A stretch of DNA of 64,000 bases from Kitagawia praeruptora (GCA_037693485.1 CM075346.1:15467501-15531500); one strand, 5' to 3'. Positions 30,584 through 41,582 are shown, counted from the first letter of the stretch. A program made the numbers and translations. Notes: generated by a model not told the origin, from the sequence alone.

Positions 30584-33500
30584 ATCTCCCCCTATTTATG
30601 ACTCCAAGATAAAGAGGCATAAATCCAGAGATTGATGATAACAAAAACCACTCTTCAGATTCTTCTTTCGTTATGACAGAAAATTTTGATCAAGCTTCCT
30701 TGACACAGTATCTGAGTTGTACCAACTTCACTTGAGTGACTAAGAACTGCTCCCCCTATGTATGGCATCCATTTCTGAGAGTTGTTCTGTATCCACTAGT
30801 TGCTGTTCTTCTGAGATATAGTTCTTAGTTTGAAAATTTCTCCCCCTTTGGGTGTTAAGAAGATTCTGAACTGAACTATAACTTCTCCCCCTTTTTTGTT
30901 ATCAGCAAAAAGAAGGATATAGTGATGTAGTATCTCAGTAAAATCGGATAAAAGAAAGAAGAAGCTGCTCACTCTAATCTCTCTGATTTTGCATCAGGAT
31001 CTCATCCAGCTTCACTTCTCACAGCTCACCGTCCCTTACTAAAGGGGTACTCAATCTCTCCTTTTGCTCTCCTGGAAGAAATAGGAGACCACTCTTTACA
31101 CACATCTCACCTTTTGCCCTGGAGCAACCAGGCCTCTCCTGTTTTTCACTTCCTTCCCTCAGTCCTAAAGAGAAACCATGAGGTTTCACATAGATTGAAG
31201 AGAATTGAATGTTAGCATTGATGATCCAAACAGAGATAAAGGTTCAGTTAATTGCTTTTAGAGAAAGCAGAGTGAACTGAGGAATGAGTGTTGGCTTCTT
31301 CATTAATTGGAATGAAGAATCAAGAGTGTTTGGAGTTGTATTGAAGTGCTACAGTTATCAAATTAGGTATCCATGAGTGGGGCTGAATCCTCTCATTTAT
31401 AGAGAATTCATCAACCTGAATTTGAGAAACAGTTAAGAGTAACTTGTGTGTGCTCCCCCTGTGTCTGTGCATCTTGTACTAACTCATTGCTAGATGACAA
31501 GTGTCATAGGTTGCACAATTGTGTCCCTTACCCTCACTGATTGTGTTCCTGGTTGGGAACTGGATTCAATAGTTAAAGTTTGTTGAGAGATTCAAACCAG
31601 AAATATGGATGTCCTTATTAATCACCATGCCTTTTTGGGAATACATAGGATGGCTAGGCTGGTTTTACACACCCTCACCTTCCTTATTCTTATGGTTTCT
31701 TGATGTTCACCACTTCCCTCACCCTCACTTTCCTCCTGGACACTCCCCTCAAGTTAAGATTTGCAAGAATTGTCAACTACAGCTTGTTGAGAAACTGTAG
31801 AGGGGGTTTCAGAGATTTAAATTATGAAAGTATGGTGTGCTGATTGGGTAGAGAATCTGGGGGACATGCCAGCAATTCTCAGTTCAGCAAAATAAGGCAA
31901 AGATTTAGGACAAGAGCTGTTGAGTTAAAAGAGAATGAACTCAGTACCTTTGCTAGGTGAACTGCTGTAAGAGTCTTCTCCAGATGAAGAACTAATCTCT
32001 TAAGTAAGGTGCAGAACACTCATTGTCTTGAGTGAACAAGTTGACATTTGCTTGATGCTGTACTTAGGACAAGAGCCCACTTGCAGAGACAGTTATGAAT
32101 GATCATTGAAATATCTGCAAAAGTGTTTGTACTTGATCCTAGTGCCATAGTTAGTCAATTTGAAATATGAGTTCAATCAACAGATGTACTTGTTTATGAG
32201 TTTTAAGAGTTAACTAATAAGACTTGTTGTGTAACAGAGTACAAACCAATTATCTCTTCTTAAGTTCTAATTCTGAGTAGGTGTTACAGGGCATATGACA
32301 AGCTTATAGAACCTGGTTATTGCAGTCACCAAGTTTGCTGAATGTACACCATTACTCCATCATCATTAGCCTCTGTTGTCAGTTTGAGTCATGAAAACTA
32401 CTGCAATCTTGACACAAAACTATGCAACTGTGTAGCTTATCAAAGCTCGCTGCTAGGGTTAGATGATCAAAACATCATAAACAGTATCTAAGTTATCATA
32501 TCTATGCAGTCTGATTCAGTGAATAAAACAGCCTGATAAGAGTAAAGATAACTTTTAATGAAAAGTGTGCCAAATCGTAAAATAGATCAGAAAGGCGCTA
32601 AGTCGAGTTAAGAAAACTAATTCGCAGAGATTAGATTATTAAAACAACTTAATTGATTTGTGCACAGTCCAACTTGGTCTATTCTAAACATTCTATGGAA
32701 GACGAGACATGATCTAATCAGAAGGCGATCTAAAGAGACATGCAAGCAGATTAAAACCATAGAGATAGTAAGACAAAGATTGGAAACTCCATTTCATTAA
32801 AAAAAATATTACAAAAATGGTCAAAAAGACCATTAAAATAAACAGAATAAAATAACAAAAACTTAAAACTAGACCCCCCCCCACCTAAGCCAGCTAAGCA
32901 GCCTTGGCTGGGCCTGCAGGGTCTTCAACAGCGTCCTCCCGGTTGCGAGCGCGGAGAACCTCCAGTGCCACTCGCATGGCGGTAAGGTTCCGCTCTTCTG
33001 CAGCGAGGAGCTCATCGATCTTCTCCTGGAGGGCCATCACCTTCTCATAGAAGGGCATGGCCTCAAACTCTTCTACCGAAACTCTGAGAATGCTCCTGGT
33101 CATCTTTGATGAGAGGGTTTGAAGAAGGAGAGAAAGGGTTTTGTTTTTGTTAAGAGTGAGTCTAAATGGTGTCTACCCTTTCCTATTTATAAGCCCTGAA
33201 GTCCTACGGACGCGACTTAATACTCAGGAAATTAAAGGGTGTAAGATTAACCAAAGGTCACAACTCGTTTAATACATACTAACGCATGCAAAAGAGAAAC
33301 ACGGTGTCCTATGCTAATCCTGACGGTCCATTTAGAAAAGATAAAAAGTAAAAGTATTATTTGTGCTATTTGTTCTAAGATCATTTAAGTCTGACAGCTC
33401 ATGTCTAATCAAATCTAGACAAAATCTCAGAGAACAACACACACAAAACATTTGAAAATTCTGGTCATAAAATATAGCAAATAAATAATATCAACAAATA

Positions 33501-33802
33501 ATTGCACTATTCGACATCTCAAGTAATTGACCATTCGATTTGTTTGATCATTTACTTATTCGACATCTCTCAACATAAGACTAGTCGATTTCTCTAATCA
33601 AAAGACTAGTTCGACATCTCTAGAAAATTTGTTGATCGATATCTCAAGCATAATAACCATTTGACAACTCAAGTTGGTGCACATATTCATTCGATATCTC
33701 TTAGCAAATTAGATGTTCGATATCTTCAGAATAAACAACAAAAATAAATAAATCCAGAGAATAAAATTCATTGGCTGTAATAATTTGAACAGATACTAAA
33801 GA
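30584..33802 (-). other. Region between pol and 3' LTR with repeated polypurine tracts
   Basis: The main polypurine tract (AAATAGGGGGAGAT on the minus strand) abuts the LTR at 30584-30597. Similar GGGGGAG tracts lie near 30751, 30840, 30886 and 31448, a known Sirevirus trait. A 69-codon frame lies at 32894-33103 and a degenerate TTCGACATCTC-type array at 33505-33735. No other coding signal was recognised. Confidence 0.7.
32894..33103 (-). CDS. Small 69-aa ORF between pol and 3' LTR of the Copia element
   Basis: The frame begins 'MTRSILRVSVEEFEAMPFYE' and continues as a charged, probably helical coiled-coil peptide ('ALQEKIDELLAAEERNL'), ending in an Ala/Pro-rich tail. It is far more GC-rich than the DNA around it and has a good start context, with an untranslated-looking leader to its left in element orientation. 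It lies where Sireviruses may hold an extra gene. I do not recognise a family. It could be a captured host exon, a short element gene or a chance frame. Confidence 0.4.
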   Translation of the reverse strand: MTRSILRVSVEEFEAMPFYEKVMALQEKIDELLAAEERNLTAMRVALEVLRARNREDAVEDPAGPAKAA

Positions 33803-36169
33803 TTATGAGAAATTCAACATACCAAGCTCACTTACCAACCTTGAAAAGGTTGCTTCATCCAGAGCTTTAGTAAAAATATCTGCTAATTGTTTCTCACTTG
33901 GAACAAAATGCAGTTCCATAGTACCTTCCATCACATGCTCTCTGATGAAATGGTATCTGATGTCTATGTGTTTGGTTCTTGAGTGTTGCACTGGATTCTC
34001 AGAAATTACAATTGCACTTGTGTTGTCACAGAAAATTGGAATTTTCTCAACCTTAACTCCATAGTCAAGAAGTTGATTTCTCATCCATAGGATCTGTGCG
34101 CAACAACTTCCTGCTGCAATATACTCAGCTTCTGCTGTTGAAGTTGAAACTGAATTTTGCTTCTTACTGAACCAAGAGACCAGCTTGTTTCCTAGAAATT
34201 GACAGGTGCCTGTGGTACTCTTCCTGTCCATCTTACAGCCTGCATAGTCTGCATCTGAATAACCTATTAGATTAAAACCAGAATCTCTGGGGTACCAAAT
34301 GCCAAGGTTTGGTGTCCCCTTGAGATACCTGAAAATCCTTTTAATGGCTATTAAATGAGATTCCCTAGGATCAGCTTGGAATCTAGCACATAAACATGTA
34401 GCAAACATAATATCAGGTCTACTAGCAGTTAAATATAAGAGTGATCCAACCATGCCTCTATAGCTCGAAATGTCCACCTTCTTTTCTTTAGTATTCAGTT
34501 CAAGCTTAGTGGCAGTGGCCATGGGGGTTTTTGTAGAAGAGCAATCTGCTAAGTCAAACCTCTTTAAAAGGTCAAAAATAGATTTTGTTTGACTTATAAA
34601 AAATCCCTCATTCACTTGTTTAACTTGTAAACCAAGAAAATAAGTTAATTCACCCATCATACTCATTTCATATTTACTTTGCATAAGTTTGGCAAACCTT
34701 TTGCAAAGCTTCTCATCAGTAGACCCAAATATTATATCATCTACATAAATTTGGACAAGTATCATAGAGCCATTGATAGATCTATAAAAGAGAGTTTTAT
34801 CTACAGTACCTCTAGTGAAGTGATTCTCAATGAGGAACTGTGAAAGAGTGTCATACCAGGCTCTAGGTGCTTTCTTCAAACCGTAGAGTGCTTTGAGCAA
34901 GTAGTAAACATATTCTGGGAAGTTTGGATCTTCAAAGCCAGGAGGTTGACTTACATACACCTCCTCTTCCAGAATACCATTTAGAAATGCACTCTTTACA
35001 TCCATTTGATAGACCTTGAAATTTGCATGAGCTGCATAGGCTAGGAAGATTCTGATTGCTTCTAACCTTGCTACAGGTGCAAAGGTTTCCTCAAAGTCAA
35101 TTCCTTCTTCTTGACAGTAGCCTTTGGCAACTAGTCTAGCCTTGTTCCTTGTGACTATGCCATTTTCGTCCATCTTGTTCTTGAATACGCATTTAGTGTC
35201 GATTACTGACTTGCCCTTAGGCTTGGGTACAAGTGTCCAAACTTTGTTTCTTTCAAACTGGTTTAGCTCCTCTTGCATAGCTAACACCCAGTCTGGATCT
35301 AGAAGAGCATCTTCAACCTTCTTTGGTTCTTCTTTAGAAAGAAAGCTACTATATAGACATTCTTCTCGAGTTGCTCTCCTAGTCTGGACTTTTGCATTGG
35401 AATCACCAATTATCAGCTCAAAGGGGTGATCCTTAGTCCATTTTCTTTGTGGTGGCAAGTTTGACCTTGATGAAGTTACATCAATCTCTTGATGTTGATC
35501 ATTTTGACTTGTTGTTGAGTGTTGACTGTGAGAAACTCCCCCTGAGTGTATGAACCTCGTATTGAGTGGAGTTCTAACAGAATTGTCAACTGATGTTTCT
35601 CTTTGATTCTCAACAGATGCTTCAGCATGATCTTCAATAGATGGAGTGTGTTGCTCTTCTACAGATGGTCCATTCTGCACTTCTCTTGATGGTCCATGTC
35701 TGTTCTCCACACCCATTGATATTCTTTCTTCATCATCATCTTCACTAGCTTCACTACTTGTCTCATTCTCGAATGAGAGTGACTCATGAAAACCTTTATC
35801 TACAAGACCAGATTTTTTCTTGTCGTCAAAGACAACATGTATGGATTCCATAACAATGTTGAGTCTTAGGTTGTAGATTCTGTAAGATTTTCCAGCAGAG
35901 TATCCAACAAATATAGCTTCATCTGCCTTTAAATCAAATTTTCCAAGGCTCTCGCCAAAATTCTTCAATACGAAGCATTTGCATCCAAATACATGTAGAA
36001 AGTTAATTGTTGACTTCTTGCCTTTGAACAGTTGGTAAGGTGTCATGCCTTTTGCTTGATTGATCAAAGAAATGTTCTGGGTATAGCATGCAGCATTAAT
36101 AGCTTCAGCCCAGAAATAGGTTGGTAGTTTTGATTCTTCAAGCATAGTCCTTGCTGCTTCAATGAGAGT
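33803..36169 (-). CDS. Copia pol: integrase C-terminus, reverse transcriptase and RNase H
   Basis: This is a 780-residue frame. The first part continues the integrase ('YFWAEAINAACYTQN') and the GKxx C-terminal segment ('HVFGCKCFVLKNFGESLGKF', 'EAIFVGYSAGKSYRIYN'). After a Ser/Glu-rich linker the reverse transcriptase starts near 'NQFERNKVWTLVPKPKGKSV', with catalytic 'YVDDIIFGS'. RNase H follows with 'GYSDADYAGC', 'STAEAEYIAA' and 'DNTSAIVISENPVQHSRTKH'. Domain order IN-RT-RNH is that of Ty1/copia. The frame is intact to its natural stop near 33803. A stop at 36170-36172 separates it from the integrase core. Confidence 0.9.
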   Translation of the reverse strand, partial: TLIEAARTMLEESKLPTYFWAEAINAACYTQNISLINQAKGMTPYQLFKGKKSTINFLHVFGCKCFVLKNFGESLGKFDLKADEAIFVGYSAGKSYRIYNLRLNIVMESIHVVFDDKKKSGLVDKGFHESLSFENETSSEASEDDDEERISMGVENRHGPSREVQNGPSVEEQHTPSIEDHAEASVENQRETSVDNSVRTPLNTRFIHSGGVSHSQHSTTSQNDQHQEIDVTSSRSNLPPQRKWTKDHPFELIIGDSNAKVQTRRATREECLYSSFLSKEEPKKVEDALLDPDWVLAMQEELNQFERNKVWTLVPKPKGKSVIDTKCVFKNKMDENGIVTRNKARLVAKGYCQEEGIDFEETFAPVARLEAIRIFLAYAAHANFKVYQMDVKSAFLNGILEEEVYVSQPPGFEDPNFPEYVYYLLKALYGLKKAPRAWYDTLSQFLIENHFTRGTVDKTLFYRSINGSMILVQIYVDDIIFGSTDEKLCKRFAKLMQSKYEMSMMGELTYFLGLQVKQVNEGFFISQTKSIFDLLKRFDLADCSSTKTPMATATKLELNTKEKKVDISSYRGMVGSLLYLTASRPDIMFATCLCARFQADPRESHLIAIKRIFRYLKGTPNLGIWYPRDSGFNLIGYSDADYAGCKMDRKSTTGTCQFLGNKLVSWFSKKQNSVSTSTAEAEYIAAGSCCAQILWMRNQLLDYGVKVEKIPIFCDNTSAIVISENPVQHSRTKHIDIRYHFIREHVMEGTMELHFVPSEKQLADIFTKALDEATFSRLVSELGMLNFS

Positions 36170-37065
36170 TCAGTTCTTTCTTTCCACCACACCATTTTGT
36201 TGAGGTGTTCTTGGTGCAGAGAATTCTTGAGTGATTCCTTCTTCTTCATAGAACTTTCTTAGCACAGAGTTCTTGAACTCAGTTCCATTGTCGCTTCTAA
36301 TCCTTCTCACTTTGAAGTGTGGATTGTTGTTGATTGTCTTGATATGTTTAATAATGACCTCCCCTGTCTCATCTTTTGAACGAAGGAAGAAGGTCCAAGT
36401 GAACTTGGAGAAATCATCAACAATTACAAGACAGTATCTGTTGTTGCTTATCGACAATACATTGACTGGTCCAAATAGATCCATGTGCAGAAGCTGCAAG
36501 GGTTAATCGATTGAGGACATTGACTTGGATTTGAAAAAGGTCTTTCTTTGCTTTCCTTTCTGGAAAGCATCACAAAGTCCATCCTTGGAGAAATCCAATT
36601 TTGGGATGCCTCTGACCAAATCCTTCTTGACCAATTCATTCATGGCTTTAAAATTCAAGTGTGACAGTCTCTTGTGCCAAAGCCATCCTTCATCCATGCT
36701 TGCCTTTCTGAAAAGGCATGTAGCAGAGTTGGCACTCGTTGAGTTGAAGTCAGCAATGTACACATTTCCTTTTCTATTTCCTGTCATCACTACCTTGTTG
36801 TCGTTTTTCTTGAAAACAACACAGGCTTCAGATGTGAACCACACATTTTGATTCTTATCACACAGTTGACTGATACTCAGCAGGTTGTGCTTGAGTCCAT
36901 CAACCAGTGCTACTTCTTCAATGACAACATTTCCTTGTGAAATCAAGCCATATCCTCTAGTATATCCCTTGCTGTTGTCTCCAAAGGTAATGCTAGGGCC
37001 AGCTCTCTCCTCAAACTTAGTGAGCAGGGTAGAATCTCCAGTCATATGCCTAGAACATCCACTAT
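36170..37065 (-). pseudogene. Copia pol: protease end and integrase core, with in-frame stops
   Basis: The protease active-site string 'WYLDSGCSRHMTGD' is at about 37068-37030, with a TAG just upstream (about 37085). Next come the GAG-pre-integrase zinc region ('LWHKRLSHLNF', then 'CDAFQKGKQ', where the second Cys of the usual C-x2-C is Phe) and, after TAA at 36503-36505, the integrase core: 'HMDLFGPV', 'RSDNGTEFKN' and 'TPQQNGVVERKN', giving the D-D-E triad. TGA at 36170-36172 then interrupts it. All three stops can be explained by C-to-T change at CAG, CAA or CGA codons. The ancestral product cut the polyprotein and inserted the cDNA. Confidence 0.8.
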
Positions 37066-37084
37066 CCAGGTACCAAAGATTCTA

Positions 37085-37984
37085 TCTGACTCCCTGCACA
37101 CATCAAAATCAAATCAAGTTGATTTTGGTACCCAAGTTTCCTTGGGTCCTACCTTGTTAGCCTTTTTCTTGTTTTTCAAACCCTTACCACCCATGGTTTC
37201 AGACTGAGTTAAATCAATCTTAACTCTTGGTGTAGGTCTCTGAAAAACAGGTTGTTCTACTTGCTCATATGCATTATGACTAGATGTGCAAATTGGCATA
37301 GTCTGTGCTAACATGTTATTCATCATCCATGACAATTGTGACATGTTATAAGCATCATGATATGGTTTATGCATGAATGGCATGTTGGCATAATGACTAA
37401 ATGCATGAGCAGGCTGGACAGACATATATGGCATAACATTCATGGCAGGTACAGGTACTGACTTAGGCATATCAGGCACAGAAGCATTTTTAACAGATTT
37501 ACAGTTGGCAGATAAATGATTAACACTACCACAGTTCACACATCCCTTTCTGGGAGCATATTTATCAGGTGTGTAGTTGCTGTGTTTGTTAATTCCTACC
37601 TTGCCATTCCTATTCTTCTAATTAGCCTTAGCCTTAGGTTCAGTTTTCTCTAACTTATCCTTCAATTTCTTGGTGGATAGGTGGCCTGTGTTTTCTTTTT
37701 CAACTGACTTGGTTTTGCTACATTCTCCCAACACAAAGTTTTTGTTGACAGGACCATATTCTTATGCAGTTTAATCAAGGTTGCATTACTAACAGTTTTC
37801 AACTCCTTTGGACAATTACTATCCAATGAGTCACTGTCTGATGCAACTTCCCCATCAACTTCCAACTTTGCTTCTGCTAATTTGCAGAAAGAATCAATTC
37901 CTTGCTTACTACCAATTTCTTCAGTTTTAGCATTTGATCCTTTCCACTTAGCAATTAAATCCTGTTCCTTTTTCAACTGTTCCT
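37085..37984 (-). pseudogene. Copia Gag-pol linker region, frameshifted
   Basis: Frames at 37662-37976 and 37114-37539 continue from gag toward the protease. The second holds a small C-x-C...H-x4-C-like knuckle ('NCGSVNHLSANCKS') and a Met/Pro/Ala-rich stretch, ending 'GPKETWVPKS', the usual string before Copia protease. At least one frameshift lies near 37540-37660. Confidence 0.65.
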
Positions 37985-39502
37985 TTAAACAATCTTCTCT
38001 ATTAAAGCCTCAAGCAATCTATCTTTCATATCCTGGTAATCTCTCTTCATTATTTCAAAATCAATTAACTGAGTCTCTAACAAAGTATTTCTGTCACCTA
38101 TCTTAGCATTCAGCTCCTTAATCTTGCTATTTTCTTTGTTAAGTGATTTTAGAGTAACATGCATGTTGTACAATTCATTTGACATTTCATTGACAACATT
38201 ATCACATTCATCTTTGGAAAGCTCAGTTAGATTTGTAGAGTATACCTGGTTGCTTGATGAACTAGCTTCCTCATCATTTCCAATTGTCATGAGTGCAAGG
38301 TTGACAAATTCTTCCTCTTCTTCTGAGCTTCCTTCAGCTGCCCAATCATCATCTTTTGATACGAATGCTTTCTCCTTTTGCTTAAGAAGATCAAAGTATT
38401 TCTTCTTGTAGTCAGTAGATTCATACTGCTTCTTTTCATTCTTAGCTTTGGATTTTCTGCATTCATTGGCAAAGTGGCCAGCAATTCCACAACTATAGCA
38501 TTTGATCTTTGACCTGTCAACCATGCCCTTGTTAGGTTGATAGTTTTTCTTGAATTGCCCGGCTCCTGCTGAATTCTTCTTGAATCTCAACTTTGAGAAT
38601 CTCTTTGACAGAAATGCCAAATATTCATCTAGATCTTCTGAATCATCTCCACTCAGTGCATCAGGTTCCTCTGTCATTTTGCTCTTGCTTCTACTAGTTC
38701 CAGCTCCACCTTCACAAGTTCTTTGACTTGGTGTGGCTTCCACATTCTTCATATTCTCTCCATCTTGGTTGGTTGGAATATTGGCCACCAAAGCTACATT
38801 TCCACCCTTCTTATGGCTCTTCTCAACTTCTTCATCATGTTGCAACTCGAGCTCATAGGTCTTTAGAATTCCATACAGTCTCTCAAGCGTATAGTCTTTG
38901 TAGTCTTGAAAGTTTCTTAATGAGACTGTTACTGGCTTCCATTCTTTAGGTAAAGACCTTAGAAATTTTAGGTTGGAGTCTTTGGTTTCATACACTCTTC
39001 CATACAATTTTAACCCATTTAACAGTTTTTTAAACCTGCTAAATATATCAGTTAGGTTTTCACTTAAATTAAAGTGAAAGTGTTCATATTGTTGTATGAG
39101 GAGTTGTTTCTTATTCTCTCTGACTTGCTCAGTCCCTTCACAGAGTGTTCGAATGGTGTCCCACACTTGATTAGCAGTAGTGCAGTTGATGACATTATCG
39201 AACATGTCTTGATCAATACCATTGAACAAAATGTTCATGGTTTTCTTGTCTTTCTGGACTTCCTCTCTGTCCCCGTCTGTGAATTCTGCTGGTAGTTTGG
39301 GAATAGGCCTTCCAGCAACTCCAGTTCCAGCTGCTTCTCCAACTGCAGTGTTAGCCTTCATAGGAATATGAGGACCTTTTTCTATGCAGTTGACATAACC
39401 TTCATCGATGGATAAGAGATGTAAATGCATCTTTACTTTCCAGTGAAAGTAATTGTCTCTGTCGAGGATTGGTATTTTCACGCCTGTATCCTTCTTTCCC
39501 AT
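37985..39502 (-). CDS. Copia Gag, N-terminal 505 residues, with CCHC knuckle
   Basis: The protein starts 'MGKKDTGVKIPILDRDNYFH' and has the Copia Gag core ('WKVKMHLHLLSIDEGYV', 'ANQVWDTIRTLCEGTEQV', 'LKFLRSLPKEWKPVTVSLR'). The zinc knuckle 'CYSCGIAGHFANECRK' is near residue 335. An acidic region and a C-terminal coiled coil ('SLNKENSKIKELNAKIGDRN') follow. The start codon is 38 bases inside the primer-binding site. The frame ends at 37985 through what looks like a frameshift, since Gag sequence continues in the next frame. Confidence 0.85.
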   Translation of the reverse strand: MGKKDTGVKIPILDRDNYFHWKVKMHLHLLSIDEGYVNCIEKGPHIPMKANTAVGEAAGTGVAGRPIPKLPAEFTDGDREEVQKDKKTMNILFNGIDQDMFDNVINCTTANQVWDTIRTLCEGTEQVRENKKQLLIQQYEHFHFNLSENLTDIFSRFKKLLNGLKLYGRVYETKDSNLKFLRSLPKEWKPVTVSLRNFQDYKDYTLERLYGILKTYELELQHDEEVEKSHKKGGNVALVANIPTNQDGENMKNVEATPSQRTCEGGAGTSRSKSKMTEEPDALSGDDSEDLDEYLAFLSKRFSKLRFKKNSAGAGQFKKNYQPNKGMVDRSKIKCYSCGIAGHFANECRKSKAKNEKKQYESTDYKKKYFDLLKQKEKAFVSKDDDWAAEGSSEEEEEFVNLALMTIGNDEEASSSSNQVYSTNLTELSKDECDNVVNEMSNELYNMHVTLKSLNKENSKIKELNAKIGDRNTLLETQLIDFEIMKRDYQDMKDRLLEALIEKIV

Positions 39503-39539
39503 GGTGGTTATCTTTAGACTTCTTGTATGTTAGAAGCTT

Positions 39540-39551
39540 GCTCTGATACCA
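39540..39551 (-). other. Primer-binding site of the complete Copia element
   Basis: TGGTATCAGAGC on the minus strand, two bases inside the 5' LTR. Same tRNA-iMet type as in the element at the left edge of the window. Confidence 0.9.
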
Positions 39552-39553
39552 AT

Positions 39554-41068
39554 TGATATTTCCCAGTTGTACACCATGAGATTGTAGAAGGGGGGTTGAA
39601 TACAATCTCAACAAAATTCTTTCGAATTGATGAGGTCTTGATAGATTGTTATAAGAACATAACCAAAAACAAGATAAGTAGAATATCTAAAGCATATACA
39701 ACACACGATATAAAAAATCTCAGGTGGGTTGGCTTATCAGCTTGATCCACCTGATGGTTGTATTGAAGATAATTCTCTGCGTAATAATACACAGCTGCGG
39801 TTACACGGTTTAGTGTTTACAAGAAAACCTAAAGCTATCAGCCTTGTGATCAGTGTTTTCTTCTCTACTAAACTATGCTGCTCATACAGCTTATTTAAAA
39901 CTATATGAAGACAAGTAAATTACATGTAATGATACATTTTGATATAACTTGTCACACATGCATACTCAAAGTGATTTCCATTTCTGGAATTATCTTGAAA
40001 GTCTTCTCTTCTTGATTTGGACAATCCCAGTAGGCTTTGAGACAGTGTATGTTTCTTTCTTCAAAAGTGACTAAGTTCTTGAGGTGACTTAGCTTCCAAG
40101 CCCACGTGATGCTTTCTGCACAAGATCATTTTGCTTTTGGATCTTTGTCTCTGAAAGTAGCTTTAGCAAAAGTGTTAATCCTTTTAAAAGTCAATAAGCC
40201 TTTTTGCTTATTGAGCTGTGCTAGAACTTCCCAGACATAATGGATGATCTTTATGCATTTGTCGAAATATCCTTTGAATCTTTCAGTAGGTGTGTAATCA
40301 TGTTGGAGGTTGCTTACACTCTTATTGTTGCCCTTGAAGTCGAGTAAACAGTGACTGATTTCACCTTTCACTTGGAAGAGTTTGAGCCTTCGAATATCTA
40401 CAATTTGACTCCCTACTCGTTACATCCTCTGTGTAATTGATCACTGCCTAATCGTCACGGATTGCAAAGCAATTCTGGGTTTAATCTTCATTCGATATGT
40501 TCAATTAGAGATCTATGATATTATTGTGAAACAGGTTGAGTTCTCGAACAGATAAATCTTGAGTTCTCGAATGATGATTTATCGAATATCCTTCTGAGAT
40601 GACTTCTCGATTAGTGCTTGATGTAGACTTCTCGAATAGAACAGTCTGAGTTCTCGAATTTGCACTTCTCAGACTTCTCGAATAGTTCTTTTTACAGACT
40701 TCTCGAATAGATCTTTTTACGGACTTCTCGAATAGAACAGTCTGACTTCTCGAACTAGGACTTCTCGAATAAAACTCTTTGAGTAGAGTTCTCGAATGAC
40801 TTCTCGAACTCTTCTTTCCTTGATTTCTCGAACTTACTTGCATGGTTTTAGCAAACTCTCTTTTGATTACTGATATCTGACTTTAGCATCTCCAGGCTTA
40901 TTACTGAAATAAATCCTAACTTTATGCAGAGTTTCATCCTTAAGATATTGTTATAGTTGATCTGCATTTTAGTTGGCTTCCTGATTTGTTCATCAGCTTC
41001 GATTCCTTGATTCATTTTCTATCTTGTGGTATTTGTTATCATCATCCATATCCATCCATAACTCAACA
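39554..41068 (-). repeat. 5' LTR of the Copia element
   Basis: 1515 bp; TG...CA limits on both strands, matching 29069-30583. U3 is at the right end in this orientation, so the element promoter faces away from the neighbouring RWA gene. Confidence 0.95.
40541..40832. promoter_or_regulatory. Array of twelve TTCTCGAA palindromes in the LTR U3 region
   Basis: Exact copies start at 40541, 40564, 40629, 40651, 40675, 40700, 40725, 40747, 40762, 40789, 40801 and 40825, with one variant near 40604. Each is a TTCnnGAA pair, the half-site arrangement bound by plant heat-shock factors. The array is about 235-530 bp from the 5' end of the LTR in element orientation, where U3 enhancers sit. A role in stress response is inference. 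Confidence 0.6.
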
Positions 41069-41073
41069 AAATC

Positions 41074-41582
41074 AAACGAAAAAATACTCAAAAATAAGCG
41101 GTGTAAAGTACGAAAACCTTAAAATTATGATTAAAAGCACTTACTAATTTTGTCTCATGAATGATATTAACTTAAACGTTGATAATAAAAAAAATTATTT
41201 TACATAAATTTGGTCACGAGAAGACGTGAATGAGCATTTACCGTTATGATTGCAGTAAAAAATCTCAACTAACTTGATCGAAAATTTAAAAGAATTAGAA
41301 ATCGAATTAAACGCGTAGATCACCGTCACTCATTTCAATACATCCTTGATCCTCCACTCAATTTCATTCACTAAAAAAAACAAATCTAGAGTGAATATAC
41401 ACACACCCATTCTGTATCTATTTTTACGTCCTCTTTACTCTCAGATCTCGTGTTGCGCCACTCACAAGCTCGTGTCGGTTGGATTCGAAAGTCACACACA
41501 TTTCAATTTTTGTTGATTTTATACTTACAAATACATATTTGTGTACAATTGTGTGGTGACTTTGAATTAGGTGTTGCTGATT
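41074..41582 (+). other. Upstream region of the RWA gene
   Basis: The first 40 bases are the remainder of the inverted-repeat element split by the Copia insertion. The rest is AT-rich with pyrimidine stretches and should hold the promoter and 5' untranslated region. No clear TATA box was chosen. Confidence 0.5.

Larger units (their letters stand above)
29069..41068 (-). mobile_element. Complete Sirevirus-like Copia retrotransposon (12.0 kb)
   Basis: Both LTRs are 1515 bp long and begin TGATATTTCC and end CTCAACA on the plus strand. The 5-bp target duplication AAATC flanks it (29064-29068 and 41069-41073), and joining the flanks restores the inverted-repeat element around it. On the minus strand the order is LTR, PBS (39551-39540), gag, protease, integrase, reverse transcriptase with RNase H, a 3.2-kb region with several polypurine tracts, PPT and LTR. 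By eye the LTRs differ at about 40 positions, roughly 2.5 percent. Pol has at least three stops, so this copy is probably not autonomous now. Confidence 0.93.
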
